Origin: an uncultured bacterium | GTDB taxonomy: Bacteria > Planctomycetota > UBA8742 > UBA2392 | NCBI GenBank assembly: GCA_938014885.1 | Contig: CALLQI010000024.1 | Span: 113,219 to 177,218 of the forward strand | Direction of reading: 5' to 3' | Length of the DNA stretch: 64,000 bases | In this document: positions 34,541 through 43,001 of the stretch, one piece after another | Layout: each line of letters starts with the position of its first letter | How positions within the stretch are numbered: position 1 is the first letter of the stretch | The notes under the pieces: model-generated | Databases searched by the model: none | Told to the model about the DNA's origin: nothing | Seen by the model: the letters and a program-made list of their open reading frames with translations, nothing else | Position numbers and translations under genes: made by a program

Positions 34541-34942
34541 CTAGTCTTTGTCGCTCGGCATCAGCCCATGAGCGAGCAGTGAGTGAACGATCGGCGGCAC
34601 TTCACCCTTCTTCACACCGGTGTCCCAGTTGGGGCGGGACTCACGCTTGCGCATGAATGCCCGGGCTTCGGCAGATGCAGCCGTGTAGGCGGCTTCCACC
34701 CCGGCCTGCGATTCCGCGCGTTCACGGTGCGCGCGCAGGCGAAGGCGCGCCAGCCAGAACCCGCAGCCCGCCAATGCCAGCATCGAAACCATGAACAGGG
34801 CCGGGCCGGTCATGCTGGCTTCGTGGCCACCGGCACGGATGATCCAGACACACAGGCCAAAAATCGCGCAGCCCAGGGCGAGGACGCCGGCCATCAAAGC
34901 CAGGATCGTGACCTGTCGGGTGGTTTCACGGATGCGGTGCAT
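34541..34942 (-). CDS. Two-TM small membrane protein
   Basis: A 133-residue protein with two transmembrane helices (VTILALMAGVLALGCAIFGLCVWII; PALFMVSMLALAGCGFWLA), a basic helix and a soluble tail containing ESRPNWDTGVKKGEVPPIV. It precedes the MCE gene by 44 bp on the same strand and may be cotranscribed with it. No family recognised. Confidence 0.7.
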   Translation of the reverse strand: MHRIRETTRQVTILALMAGVLALGCAIFGLCVWIIRAGGHEASMTGPALFMVSMLALAGCGFWLARLRLRAHRERAESQAGVEAAYTAASAEARAFMRKRESRPNWDTGVKKGEVPPIVHSLLAHGLMPSDKD

Positions 34943-35048
34943 GGCTCAATTGTACCCCATCAAAGCCATGCGTGGGGCAAATCCGCAGGTCGCGTGGCCA
35001 ACTGGCAACGGCCGCACGCGACGTTACGCATCGGCACAGTCAGGCGTG

Positions 35049-35483
35049 CTACTTGCAAGCGCGCGACTGGTAAGGGCCAAGGTCCTTTGCCTGCAATGAG
35101 GCCGCTGTCAGGCGCAGTTGTTCCTTGGTGGGCAGGTGGCGCCGCTCGTCGGCGGGCACCGCGCGGCAGCGGCGGGCTTGCAGGTATACGGCCGCAAGTT
35201 GCTGGTTGGCAAAGCCTTCACCGGGCAGGTTCGGCCGCAGCACCCGGGCCACGGACAGGCGGAAGGTGCGGAAAAGGCCGCACAGCGTGAGCGCGCCAAG
35301 GCCCGAAAGCATCGCCACCACGAACCAGTAGCTGGTTGAATCCGCGGCGACTTCTGGCGCGAAGTGATGAATCAGCAGGAATTGGCTGCCCCACATGGCC
35401 GCAAACGCCAGCACCGAAAGCGACAGCAGGGTCGCGGCCGGCGGTGCCACGGACTGCGGCGTTCTCTGAGCCCACGGAAACAT
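35049..35483 (-). CDS. Two-TM small membrane protein
   Basis: A 144-residue protein from the ATG at 35483, which has an excellent GGAGGT site. Two hydrophobic helices (ATLLSLSVLAFAAMWGSQFLLI; FVVAMLSGLGALTLCGLF) precede a basic soluble tail (PTKEQLRLTAASLQAKDL). It lies 62 bp downstream of the NuoEF fusion on the same strand. It could anchor that protein, though nothing in its sequence shows binding motifs. Confidence 0.75.
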   Translation of the reverse strand: MFPWAQRTPQSVAPPAATLLSLSVLAFAAMWGSQFLLIHHFAPEVAADSTSYWFVVAMLSGLGALTLCGLFRTFRLSVARVLRPNLPGEGFANQQLAAVYLQARRCRAVPADERRHLPTKEQLRLTAASLQAKDLGPYQSRACK

Positions 35484-35545
35484 GGTGACCTCCGCTGAAC
35501 CTGCATTGTACCACGCCGGATGGCCTCGTGCGGGCAGATTGCGGA

Positions 35546-37057
35546 TCAACGCTTCTGGAAGGCCTCGGGCCAGTACTTCATGGCGTTCTCGAGCGGTTTG
35601 GCAGCTACCATGCCCAGGCCGCAGATGCTGCCTTCTTCCATTTCCCAGCCCACGTCGGCGGCGTGTTTCAGCGCGGCCGGATCGCCAGATTCGAGATACT
35701 TCGCGGTCTGCCGGTGCAGATAGCGGCTGCCGATGCGGCAAGGCGCGCACTGGCCGCAGCTTTCGATTTCGAAGAACTCAAGTTGCCACCTGGCCGCCTT
35801 GGCCATGTCCACGGTGTCGTTCAGCACCACGACGCCCGCGCTGCCCAGCATGCTGCCGGCCTTCTGTAACGACTTGAAATCGAGCGGCGTATCGCGGTTG
35901 GCCATCGGCAAAAAGCCGCTGCTGGCACCACCCGGGCTGAAGGCCTTGGGCGTGCCCTCGTAGCCGCCGGCCACCGTCACCAGCTCATCCAACGTCGCGC
36001 CAAGCGGCAGCTCATACACGCCGGGCTGCTTCACGTGGCCGCTTATGCAATACAGCTTGCTGCCGGCTTCGTTGCGGCCCAGTGCTTTGAAGGCCGCGCC
36101 GCCATGCCGGAAGATGTAGGGCACGCAGGCCAGCGTTTCGACATTGTTGATCAGCGTGGGCTTGCCTCGGAAGCCGTACTCGTGCGGAAATGGCGGCTTC
36201 AGGCGCGGCATGCCGCGTTTGCCTTCCATGCTTTCCAGCAGCGCGGTTTCTTCGCCGCAGATGTACGCGCCGTGGCCGTGGTGGAAGAACCAGGTTACGA
36301 AGTTGACGTGTGCTTCGGCCTGCTTCAGCGCGGCCTTCATCGACTCGTACTCGGCTCGGAACTCGCCGCGGATATAGATGTGGCATTCCTGCGCACCCAC
36401 CGCGTGGGCCGCAATGGCCATGCCCTGGATGATGCTGTCAGGGCGACGCAGCATGGTTTCGCGGTCTTTGAAGGTAGCGGGCTCGGCTTCGTCCGCGTTG
36501 CAGACGACGTAGCGCTCGGTAGTCGCCTGGGAGTGCACGCCTTTCCATTTGATATGCGCGGGAAAGCCCGCGCCGCCGCGACCTTGCAGGCCGGATTCGT
36601 CCAGCAGCTTGAAGATTTCAGCGGGCTGCATCGCGCGCGCCTTGGCCAGCTCTGCAAAGCTGTAGTCCGGCTTGCCGCCAAGGTTGACCGCGAGCTTGGG
36701 GTCGTCGGGCGTGATGCTGCGCGGGTGGCGCGAACGGTCAAACACGCGCAGGTTTTCGTCCAGGGCCGCAGGGGCGCGGTCGCATTGGCCCAGGCAGCTT
36801 ACTTCTTCGACGGTTTTGCCCTTGGAGCGCAGGTCGGCCGCAAGTTCGTCGCTGCCGCGGATGCGACAACTAAGCCCGTTGCAGACGCGCACGCGGGGGC
36901 CGCCCTTGAGCAGCGTGTAGAATGTCCCGGCGCCCCAGATCTCGGCCTCGGACACTTTCGTCAGCTCGGCCACCTTGCGGATGTTGGCTTCCGTGACCCC
37001 GCCAAGGTCTTCCAGCAGATGAAGTACCTTTTCGCGCTGCGCGCCGGTCTTTTGCAT
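35546..37057 (-). CDS. NuoE-NuoF fusion (NADH-oxidising diaphorase subunit)
   Basis: The 503-residue protein joins two complex I subunits. The NuoE part (1-110) has the thioredoxin-like [2Fe-2S] cysteines C59, C64, C88 and C92 (CNGLSC, CLGQC). The NuoF part has the FMN/NADH loops GRGGAGFPAHIKWKG, NADEAEPATFKDRE and YICGEETALLESMEGKRG, and the [4Fe-4S] site CGQCAPCRIG with a later Cys in SICGLG. All cofactor residues look intact. No NuoG, hydrogenase or formate dehydrogenase gene flanks it, so its redox partner is encoded elsewhere. HoxF and formate-dehydrogenase beta-type subunits have similar fusions. Confidence 0.92.
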   Translation of the reverse strand: MQKTGAQREKVLHLLEDLGGVTEANIRKVAELTKVSEAEIWGAGTFYTLLKGGPRVRVCNGLSCRIRGSDELAADLRSKGKTVEEVSCLGQCDRAPAALDENLRVFDRSRHPRSITPDDPKLAVNLGGKPDYSFAELAKARAMQPAEIFKLLDESGLQGRGGAGFPAHIKWKGVHSQATTERYVVCNADEAEPATFKDRETMLRRPDSIIQGMAIAAHAVGAQECHIYIRGEFRAEYESMKAALKQAEAHVNFVTWFFHHGHGAYICGEETALLESMEGKRGMPRLKPPFPHEYGFRGKPTLINNVETLACVPYIFRHGGAAFKALGRNEAGSKLYCISGHVKQPGVYELPLGATLDELVTVAGGYEGTPKAFSPGGASSGFLPMANRDTPLDFKSLQKAGSMLGSAGVVVLNDTVDMAKAARWQLEFFEIESCGQCAPCRIGSRYLHRQTAKYLESGDPAALKHAADVGWEMEEGSICGLGMVAAKPLENAMKYWPEAFQKR

Positions 37058-37289
37058 GGTTGCGGCCTACTTGAAGTGCGCTAAGTGTTTCATGTTGCGG
37101 GGTTAAGGCAACAGGTTTGTGCGCGGTTGGGGCCTGCGACTGCGCGATTCGCGTGGTTCAGACAGGCCGACGTAAGTCACTACCTGCATGCGCCTTAGCC
37201 CTGTTTTCAGGCTGCCCGATTTTTTGCGTTTGCGCGGCGGGGGTCCGCACCACAGAATCCTACATCAGTCACTGGGCATGGAGGTCATC

Positions 37290-38324
37290 ATGAAACTGAG
37301 CTATCTGCTCGCAAGCGCACTGGCGATCTGTGCGTTTGGCCTTTGCCCTGTCGACGCGCCCGTCCAGGCCAAAGACGACAAGGCTGCCGACCCGTACCTG
37401 CTATACCGTGTGGCCGGCCGCACATGGCTGCTGAAGCGCACGCCCAAGCCGGGCAACGAGGGCGGCGACACGTCGGTCACGTACATGCGGTATGAGGTCG
37501 CCAACGTGTACGCGGATCGGGCCGAAGTCCGCGAAGACACCCTGGACGCGGGCAAGAAGCTGCCGGACGACGGCGGCTTCGTGGTGAAGATCGACTTCAA
37601 GCCCGACGCGCTGGCATTCAAAGACCCCGCCGGCTTCACCAAGAAGAAAGTTGAGAAGGTGAAGACCGACGTGGGCACCTTTGAGTGCATTCGCTGGGAA
37701 AACAACATGGACGGCCTGGCCATCCTGTGGAAGAGCACCGAGTTCCCGGGCCTGACCGTCAAGCAGGACGACCGCTTCGGCACCCGCGAACTGGTTGAGT
37801 TCACGCGCGTCGAAGGCGACCCGGGCTACGTGGCGCCGAAGTCCAAGAAGAAAAAGAAAGCCGCGCCTGACGCCGGCGACGTGCAGCGCCTGTTCAAGGA
37901 CAAGGGCCGCTACTGGATACTCAAGACCACCACCATGCAGGGCACACGCGGCAACAAAAGCTTCGAGGTGCTGCGCTACGAAGTCACCAAGGTGGAAGCG
38001 GAGCAGGTGACGCTCGAGATCCGCAAGCTTTCACTGACGCTCGAAGAACTCAAGGGTGAGGCCGTGCAGACGCTGATCATCAAGCTTGATGACACGTTTG
38101 CGGAGCACTTGCAGCCCACGGGCCGCTCGCGCGAAGACCGGGTTGAGAAGCGCATCACCGATTGCGGCATGTTCGAATGCCAGGTATTCACGTTCACCGA
38201 TGAAGACGGCCGCAGCGGCCAGGCCTGGTACACGAAAGAGTGGCCGGGGCTGTGCGTGCGCAAGGAAATCACCGGCGACAACTATCGCCGCATCACGGAG
38301 ATTTTGCAGTTCTCAGAGCAGTAA
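37290..38324 (+). CDS. Secreted protein with two copies of an unnamed GRTW-type domain
   Basis: A 344-residue protein. The ATG at 37290 is preceded by GGAGGT four bases upstream, better than the ATG at 37278. A signal peptide (LLASALAICAFGLCPVDAPVQA) is followed by two homologous halves. The first has GRTWLLKRTPKPG, YMRYEVANVYADRAEV and a TFECIRW segment. The second has GRYWILKTTTMQG, VLRYEVTKVEAEQVTL and MFECQVFTF. Both end in W-K-S/E-x-x-x-PGL and an aromatic-rich strand. A Lys-rich linker (KSKKKKKAAP) joins them. The same domain recurs in the next gene. Function unknown. Confidence 0.8.
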   Translation: MKLSYLLASALAICAFGLCPVDAPVQAKDDKAADPYLLYRVAGRTWLLKRTPKPGNEGGDTSVTYMRYEVANVYADRAEVREDTLDAGKKLPDDGGFVVKIDFKPDALAFKDPAGFTKKKVEKVKTDVGTFECIRWENNMDGLAILWKSTEFPGLTVKQDDRFGTRELVEFTRVEGDPGYVAPKSKKKKKAAPDAGDVQRLFKDKGRYWILKTTTMQGTRGNKSFEVLRYEVTKVEAEQVTLEIRKLSLTLEELKGEAVQTLIIKLDDTFAEHLQPTGRSREDRVEKRITDCGMFECQVFTFTDEDGRSGQAWYTKEWPGLCVRKEITGDNYRRITEILQFSEQ

Positions 38325-38412
38325 GCAGCGGTTGGTACGTAGCAGCATCGAAATGGGGCACATATCGGGGGCGCAGCCGCAAGGACGGGGCGACCTCAAC
38401 ACGGAGAGAAAC

Positions 38413-39516
38413 ATGAACAAGGTGTGGATGATTGCAGCCGCCGGGACAATGTTCGCCGGTGGCCTTTGGGCGCAAATGGGCGGTGAAGAAGAAGACGGCG
38501 CTGCCAGCTACGCGACGATGTACATGGAACTTCTGGACGTGAATGCCGACGGCAAGATCACGAAGGAAGAGATCAAGAAGGCTTCGGACCGTGACTCGGA
38601 AGGCGAGAACGCCCGCAGCAAGCTTGAGACCTACGGCTCGTACCTGTCCACGTTCCTCGTGGCTGACGCCGACGAGAACAATGAAGTGACGAAGGATGAG
38701 CTCACGACCTACTTCCAGACCGCATTCGACGGCAAGAAGTCCAAGCTGTCGGCCAAGGCCATGGAGGCGATGGACAAAGAGTACATCTCGCCGTGGATCG
38801 ACCAGCTTTGGGCCGATGCCGACGCCGACAAGGACGGCAGCCTGACCAAAGCCGAGATGGAGAAGCTGGGCGAAGGCGAATCAGAGGGTTTCGAAACCTA
38901 CGACACGAACAGCGACGGCAAGCTTTCGAAGACCGAGATCCGCAAGGTGTTCGAAGATGCCATGAAGGAAACCTACGAAGTCGAGCCCAGCAAGGGCACC
39001 GACCCCAAGGGCGCTGACCCCAAAGGCACCGACCCCAAGGGCAGCGAAACTGACCCCAAGGGCACCGAGCCCAAGGGCGCCGGCAACATCCCTGAACTGT
39101 ACAAGAAGGTCGGCCGCACCTGGACCTGGAAGTCCACGGCCAGCTATGCGGGCACGGAGATGGTCAGCTACATCAAGTACGAAGTGCTGGAAGTGGGCGA
39201 CACCTGGGTCAAGGTCAAGATGACCACGATGGACAAGGACAAGAAGGAATACCCGGGCATGGCCCCGACCGAGCAGAAGATGGAGTTCGGCAGCGGCAGC
39301 GGCACCGGTGGCGGCACAGCCGACATGAAGACGCTGGCCGACGAGACCGTGAAGGTTGAAGCCGGCGAGTTCGAGTGCAAGGTCACCGAAGTTGAAGTCT
39401 CGGGCAACAAGACCAAGTCGTGGATGTCCAAGAAGTTCGACGGCCTGGTAGTGAAGACCGAATCCAGCAGCAGCATGGGCAAGAGCAGCATGGAGCTGGT
39501 TGAGTTCAAAGAGTAA
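38413..39516 (+). CDS. Secreted EF-hand protein with a C-terminal GRTW-type domain
   Basis: A 367-residue protein; GGAGA precedes the ATG. After the signal peptide (MNKVWMIAAAGTMFAGGLWA) come four EF-hand loops: DVNADGKITKEE, DADENNEVTKDE, DADKDGSLTKAE and DTNSDGKLSKTE. A linker repeats KGTDP/KGADP about five times. The C-terminal 130 residues match the domain of the preceding gene (VGRTWTWKST, IKYEVLEVGDTWVKV, EFECKVTEVEV, KKFDGLVVKT). It is probably a calcium-responsive envelope or surface protein. It lies 88 bp after the previous gene and ends at a strong terminator. Confidence 0.85.
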   Translation: MNKVWMIAAAGTMFAGGLWAQMGGEEEDGAASYATMYMELLDVNADGKITKEEIKKASDRDSEGENARSKLETYGSYLSTFLVADADENNEVTKDELTTYFQTAFDGKKSKLSAKAMEAMDKEYISPWIDQLWADADADKDGSLTKAEMEKLGEGESEGFETYDTNSDGKLSKTEIRKVFEDAMKETYEVEPSKGTDPKGADPKGTDPKGSETDPKGTEPKGAGNIPELYKKVGRTWTWKSTASYAGTEMVSYIKYEVLEVGDTWVKVKMTTMDKDKKEYPGMAPTEQKMEFGSGSGTGGGTADMKTLADETVKVEAGEFECKVTEVEVSGNKTKSWMSKKFDGLVVKTESSSSMGKSSMELVEFKE

Positions 39517-39537
39517 TCACCTGCCACACGCAGCGCG

Positions 39538-39569
39538 GGGGCGGCCTTTGGGCCGCCCCTGTTTATTTT
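39538..39569 (+). terminator. Intrinsic terminator
   Basis: A 9-bp GC stem (39538-39546 with 39551-39559) with a TTTG loop is followed by TGTTTATTTT, 21 bp after the EF-hand gene. Confidence 0.85.
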
Positions 39570-39724
39570 CAGCCCGGAAATAATTGCGTCCGGTAACGCG
39601 GGCTTTTGCATTTTCTCCAAAGTCGCCCAACGCCCCCTGCCGAATGCAGGATGAGCGCCGGTGTCTGCACCGGCCGTCAAGGCGCAACTTTCATCCCGTA
39701 CTGGATGCTTACGAAGGAGGAAAC

Positions 39725-40465
39725 ATGACCAAGAGCCGCATTTCGATGATTGTGGCAGCAGCAGGCCTGGTGCTGGTGGGCTTGCTTGCCGCAGCGCTGT
39801 TCAGCCCGGGCAGCGATGAGACCGAGGCAAAGCCGGAACAGACCGCAGAAGAAGTGAAGCCAGTGCAGGCAGCGGCACCCATGCCGAGCCCGCTGGGCTA
39901 CAAGGTAGAGGTGCCCGTTGAGCCGCCTAAAGTGGAAGTCGTGGCGCCCAAACCGGAACCGACCCCAGCCAAGCCTGAGCCCGTGGCCAAGCCGGCAGCC
40001 GGCGGAGTGATCGACTACACGATCAAGGCCGGCGACATGATCAGCAAGATCGCGTCCGCGCACGGCTGCAAGACGACCGACATCTACAAACTGAACCCTG
40101 GCCTTGACGCGTCAACGGCCAGCAAAATCAAGGTAGGCCAGGTCATCAAGGTGCCGGTCGGCGAAAAGGGTGCCGAAGCAGTCGCCAGTGCCGGCACGGA
40201 AGGGCCCAAGCAGTCGGGCGACTACTTCCCGCGCCGCACCGTGGTGGCGGAGCCCGGCGACACGGCGTACAGCCTCGCGATTGAGCACTACGGGGCACGC
40301 CTGATGTTCCGCAAGATCATGGAAGCCAACCCGACCCTGCCCTGGAGCGACCGCCTGCGCGGCGGCGAAGAAGTAGTGCTGCCCGAACACGGCAACGCAC
40401 CAGCCGGCACCAAGCCGGCAGCCGACACGGTTGAGCGCAGCAGCCTGATCCCCGCCCGCAAGTAG
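39725..40465 (+). CDS. LysM-domain membrane-anchored protein
   Basis: A 246-residue protein with an ideal AAGGAGG site before the ATG. One N-terminal transmembrane helix (ISMIVAAAGLVLVGLLAAALF) is followed by a Pro/Lys/Glu-rich spacer of about 70 residues. A LysM domain follows (about 96-140; YTIKAGDMISKIASAHG, TTDIYKLNPGLD, KIKVGQVIKVP). A second, degenerate LysM-like unit (about 172-220; AEPGDTAYSLAIEHYG, RGGEEVVLP) is next. It should bind peptidoglycan-like glycans in the periplasm. It is flanked by terminators on both sides, so it is monocistronic. Confidence 0.88.
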   Translation: MTKSRISMIVAAAGLVLVGLLAAALFSPGSDETEAKPEQTAEEVKPVQAAAPMPSPLGYKVEVPVEPPKVEVVAPKPEPTPAKPEPVAKPAAGGVIDYTIKAGDMISKIASAHGCKTTDIYKLNPGLDASTASKIKVGQVIKVPVGEKGAEAVASAGTEGPKQSGDYFPRRTVVAEPGDTAYSLAIEHYGARLMFRKIMEANPTLPWSDRLRGGEEVVLPEHGNAPAGTKPAADTVERSSLIPARK

Positions 40466-40484
40466 AGCAAGCAAGCAACCAAGC

Positions 40485-40512
40485 AACCGGGCCGCCCAAA
40501 GGCGGCCCGGTT
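40485..40512. terminator. Strong hairpin, probable terminator
   Basis: A perfect 12-bp stem (40485-40496 with 40501-40512) with a CAAA loop begins 20 bp after the LysM gene. No long T run follows on the plus strand. Confidence 0.7.
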
Positions 40513-40540
40513 CGCATTTGTCGCCGGCCGCAACGGCGTG

Positions 40541-40735
40541 CTCCACACTAAGGCACAAAGGCACCAAGAAACGCAGGACGCGAACGGGCTGACAGGCCCG
40601 AAGGGCCGTCTCATACAGCCCGGGCCGAAGGCCCGGGTGCGTAGAGCGTCGCGATACCCGGCCTTTCAGGCCGAAGCAGCCGCGGCGCCGCCGGTACGCC
40701 GGCCTTCTTGGTGTCTTGGTGACTTCGTGTGGGAA
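40541..40735. repeat. Modular intergenic repeat element (copy G)
   Basis: Facing arms CCACACTAAGGCACAAAGGC (from 40541) and CTTGGTGTCTTGGTGACTTC (from about 40711) enclose GGCC palindromes: GGCCCGAAGGGCC near 40596, GCCCGGGCCGAAGGCCCGGG near 40619 and GGCCTTTCAGGCC near 40660. It sits in a convergent gap of 480 bp; the rest of the gap to 40946 shows nothing gene-like. Confidence 0.75.
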
Positions 40736-40946
40736 TGCAGTTGCCGCGACCGGTTAAAGAAAGTGAGGCAGACGGCTGGGGGGAATCTGCCATCTGCCTC
40801 AACGTGCGCGGCGTAATGGGGGGAAGTTGCCGGCGCACGAAATTCGGTTGTCATTCACTGCTTCAACACCTGCTGCCCGCTGCTTATTCCGCGATGCGCG
40901 GCCTTTGCACCATCAAGAGTGAAGAGGGGGGAGCTTCACTCCGTGC

Positions 40947-41189
40947 TCAGGCCGCGTTTCGCGGCAGCTTGATCAGTTGCTCCGGGCTGACCCAGTAGCT
41001 CATGGCCGGGCCGTCGTGCTCGACAAGCTGGACATACAGGCTTTCCGGGCCCAGTTCCGGGCAGTGGTCAAGGATCACGCAGACTGAACCGGAGTTCAGG
41101 TCCAGCACCCGGTCGCCCATCGCAACCGTGCGCTGGTAGGCGTCGGTGACTTCGGGAGCGAGCGAGGCTCGGGTCGTCGTCTGGTTCAT
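40947..41189 (-). CDS. 80-residue hypothetical protein
   Basis: Starts at the ATG at 41189 with AGGAGAG upstream. The sequence looks like a small beta-rich domain (RVLDLNSGSVCVILDHCPEL, SLYVQLVEHDGPAMSYWVSPEQLIKL), reminiscent of KOW/SH3-like or DUF folds that follow a G-D-R-V-x-D start. No membrane segment. Convergent with the LysM gene across element G. Not recognised. Confidence 0.7.
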   Translation of the reverse strand: MNQTTTRASLAPEVTDAYQRTVAMGDRVLDLNSGSVCVILDHCPELGPESLYVQLVEHDGPAMSYWVSPEQLIKLPRNAA

Positions 41190-41589
41190 GGCAGTAACTC
41201 TCCTGATGCGCCAAGGCGCATTCCTTTTCACCGCGGGCACCTTGCCTGCGGCGCTGGTGATTTCGGGGAAGGCCGGCCGAAGCCTGCCTGGGGCACTTTG
41301 CCCCTCGTGGTTGTCTGACCTATAGAACGTCCATCGCCTCGAAAAGTTTCAGAAAATCCCGTTGTCTCGTCATCAAGTCTTTGTGGGCTTCGCGTCAATT
41401 GCACCTGCTGTGCTGCCTTCGCGTACTTGCAGAACTGCGGCCTGAACTTTCACCTGCCACCGCGCTTCCGCCTGCTGCTGACCACACGCGCTACTCTACA
41501 GCGGCATGCGACACGGATATTCTGACCGGCGTCTGCAAAATTGCTGCTACACTCCGCGCCCGCAGTTGGAACGCAAACAAGTACCTTCC
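41190..41589. other. 400-bp intergenic region, no gene
   Basis: The region separates divergent genes. It holds CTATAG near 41319 on the path to the 41189 gene, a lone CTTCGCGTCA (41388-41397) and an extended -10-like TGCTACACT near 41543 ahead of the M16 gene. These are weak promoter candidates; nothing else is evident. Confidence 0.4.
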
Positions 41590-42873
41590 ATGAAACACAC
41601 ACGTTACCGCGAATTCACCTCAATCAGCCCGCAACCCGGTGTGCGTCTTTGTGCACTTGAAAGCGACCGCTACAAAACCGCCCGCGCCCGCGTGTTCCTG
41701 CTGGGCCCGTTGCGCGCCCGCGACGCCACAGTCACTTCGCTGCTCGCGTCATGCCTGCGCGCCGGCAGTGAAGCCCACCCCACGCGCCGCGACCTAGCCC
41801 GCGCCACGGAAGAACTGTATGGCGCCACGCTCGGCGTCAGCGTAAGCCGCGTCGGCGACTTGCAGGCACTGACCGCGTCGATCGAATTCCCGGCCGACCG
41901 GTTTTTGCCCAAAGGTTCCAAAGAGATGCAGCGTTCCCTCGACCTGCTGGGCGAGGTGCTGCTGCGTCCTGCACTCAACGCGGATTACAGCGCAATGCGT
42001 GCCGATGTGGTTGAGCAAGAGCGCTTCCAGCTCGGCAACGAACTCAACGCGCTCCAGGACGACAAGCCCACCTGGGCCGCAATCCAAGCCACGCGCATGA
42101 TTTACGCCGGCACGCCCGGTGCTGTGTACGAACACGGCGCGGTCGAAGATCTGCCCGGCATCACGCCCGCTGAGCTGCTGCAACGCCACCGGCTTCTGGT
42201 CGGTAACGCCCGGGTGTTCGCTTTCGTAACCGGCCCCGTCGGCACGGAAGCCGCGCTGAAGGCGCTGCATCGCGCGCTGCCCTTGCCCAAGACGCGCCGC
42301 CCGGCGTTGCCCGGCCACGCGGTGCTGAAGGCGCGCGCCAGCGTGCAGCGCCGTCGCATGCAGGCGACGACCGAACAGACCCATCTCGTGTTCGCGTGGT
42401 CCGGCGGGCCGCTGTACGGCACACCCGCGTTCGCACCGGCATTGTTCGCCGACACGATCTTCGGCGGCTACAGCATGAGCCGGCTGTTTAAGGTAGTGCG
42501 CGAGCAGCACGGGCTGGCCTACGCCGTGCACAGCAGCTACCAGCGCGCGCGCGGCGTGTTGATGGCCCAGGCCGCCGTGGACAATGCCAAGGCCGACAAA
42601 GCCGTCAGCCTGATCCGCAGCGAATTCAAGCGGCTGGTGCAGAAGGGCTTTTTCCCCGAAGAGTTCGACGCCGTGCGCGAAAGCCTGGTCGAAAGCCGCA
42701 AGTCGGCCATGGACTCGATGAGCGCCCGCGTCTCAGACCTGCTGGTGCAGTCCACCATGGGCTTCCGGCAGTCGCTCGAGCAGCAGATTCGCCAGATCCG
42801 CGCCGTGAAGCCGTCGCAAGTCCAGGCCGTGCTGCGCCGCTTCAAGCCCCACAGCGAGTTCCGGCTGGGCTGA
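41590..42873 (+). CDS. Inactive M16-family peptidase-like protein (YfmF-type)
   Basis: A 427-residue M16 (pitrilysin/processing-peptidase) fold protein, with GPLRARDATVTSLLASCLRAG, ATEELYGATLGVSVSRVGD and FGGYSMSRLFKVVREQHGLAYAVHSSY in order. The zinc motif HxxEH is absent, as in the catalytically dead halves such as YfmF that pair with an active YfmH-like subunit. No active partner gene is adjacent; the next gene (43002) is an aminotransferase. The ATG at 41590 lacks a good Shine-Dalgarno site. Confidence 0.82.
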   Translation: MKHTRYREFTSISPQPGVRLCALESDRYKTARARVFLLGPLRARDATVTSLLASCLRAGSEAHPTRRDLARATEELYGATLGVSVSRVGDLQALTASIEFPADRFLPKGSKEMQRSLDLLGEVLLRPALNADYSAMRADVVEQERFQLGNELNALQDDKPTWAAIQATRMIYAGTPGAVYEHGAVEDLPGITPAELLQRHRLLVGNARVFAFVTGPVGTEAALKALHRALPLPKTRRPALPGHAVLKARASVQRRRMQATTEQTHLVFAWSGGPLYGTPAFAPALFADTIFGGYSMSRLFKVVREQHGLAYAVHSSYQRARGVLMAQAAVDNAKADKAVSLIRSEFKRLVQKGFFPEEFDAVRESLVESRKSAMDSMSARVSDLLVQSTMGFRQSLEQQIRQIRAVKPSQVQAVLRRFKPHSEFRLG

Positions 42874-43001
42874 TCTGCCCGTGATCTCGCTCATTGCCCC
42901 CAAACGTCGTAACTGGCGCGGGGGGCAAGGCATCCTAGAATCCGCGCAACCACTGGGCCTTCGACACGGACTCGATACTGCCGCGTGCAGAGGATACGGA
43001 C

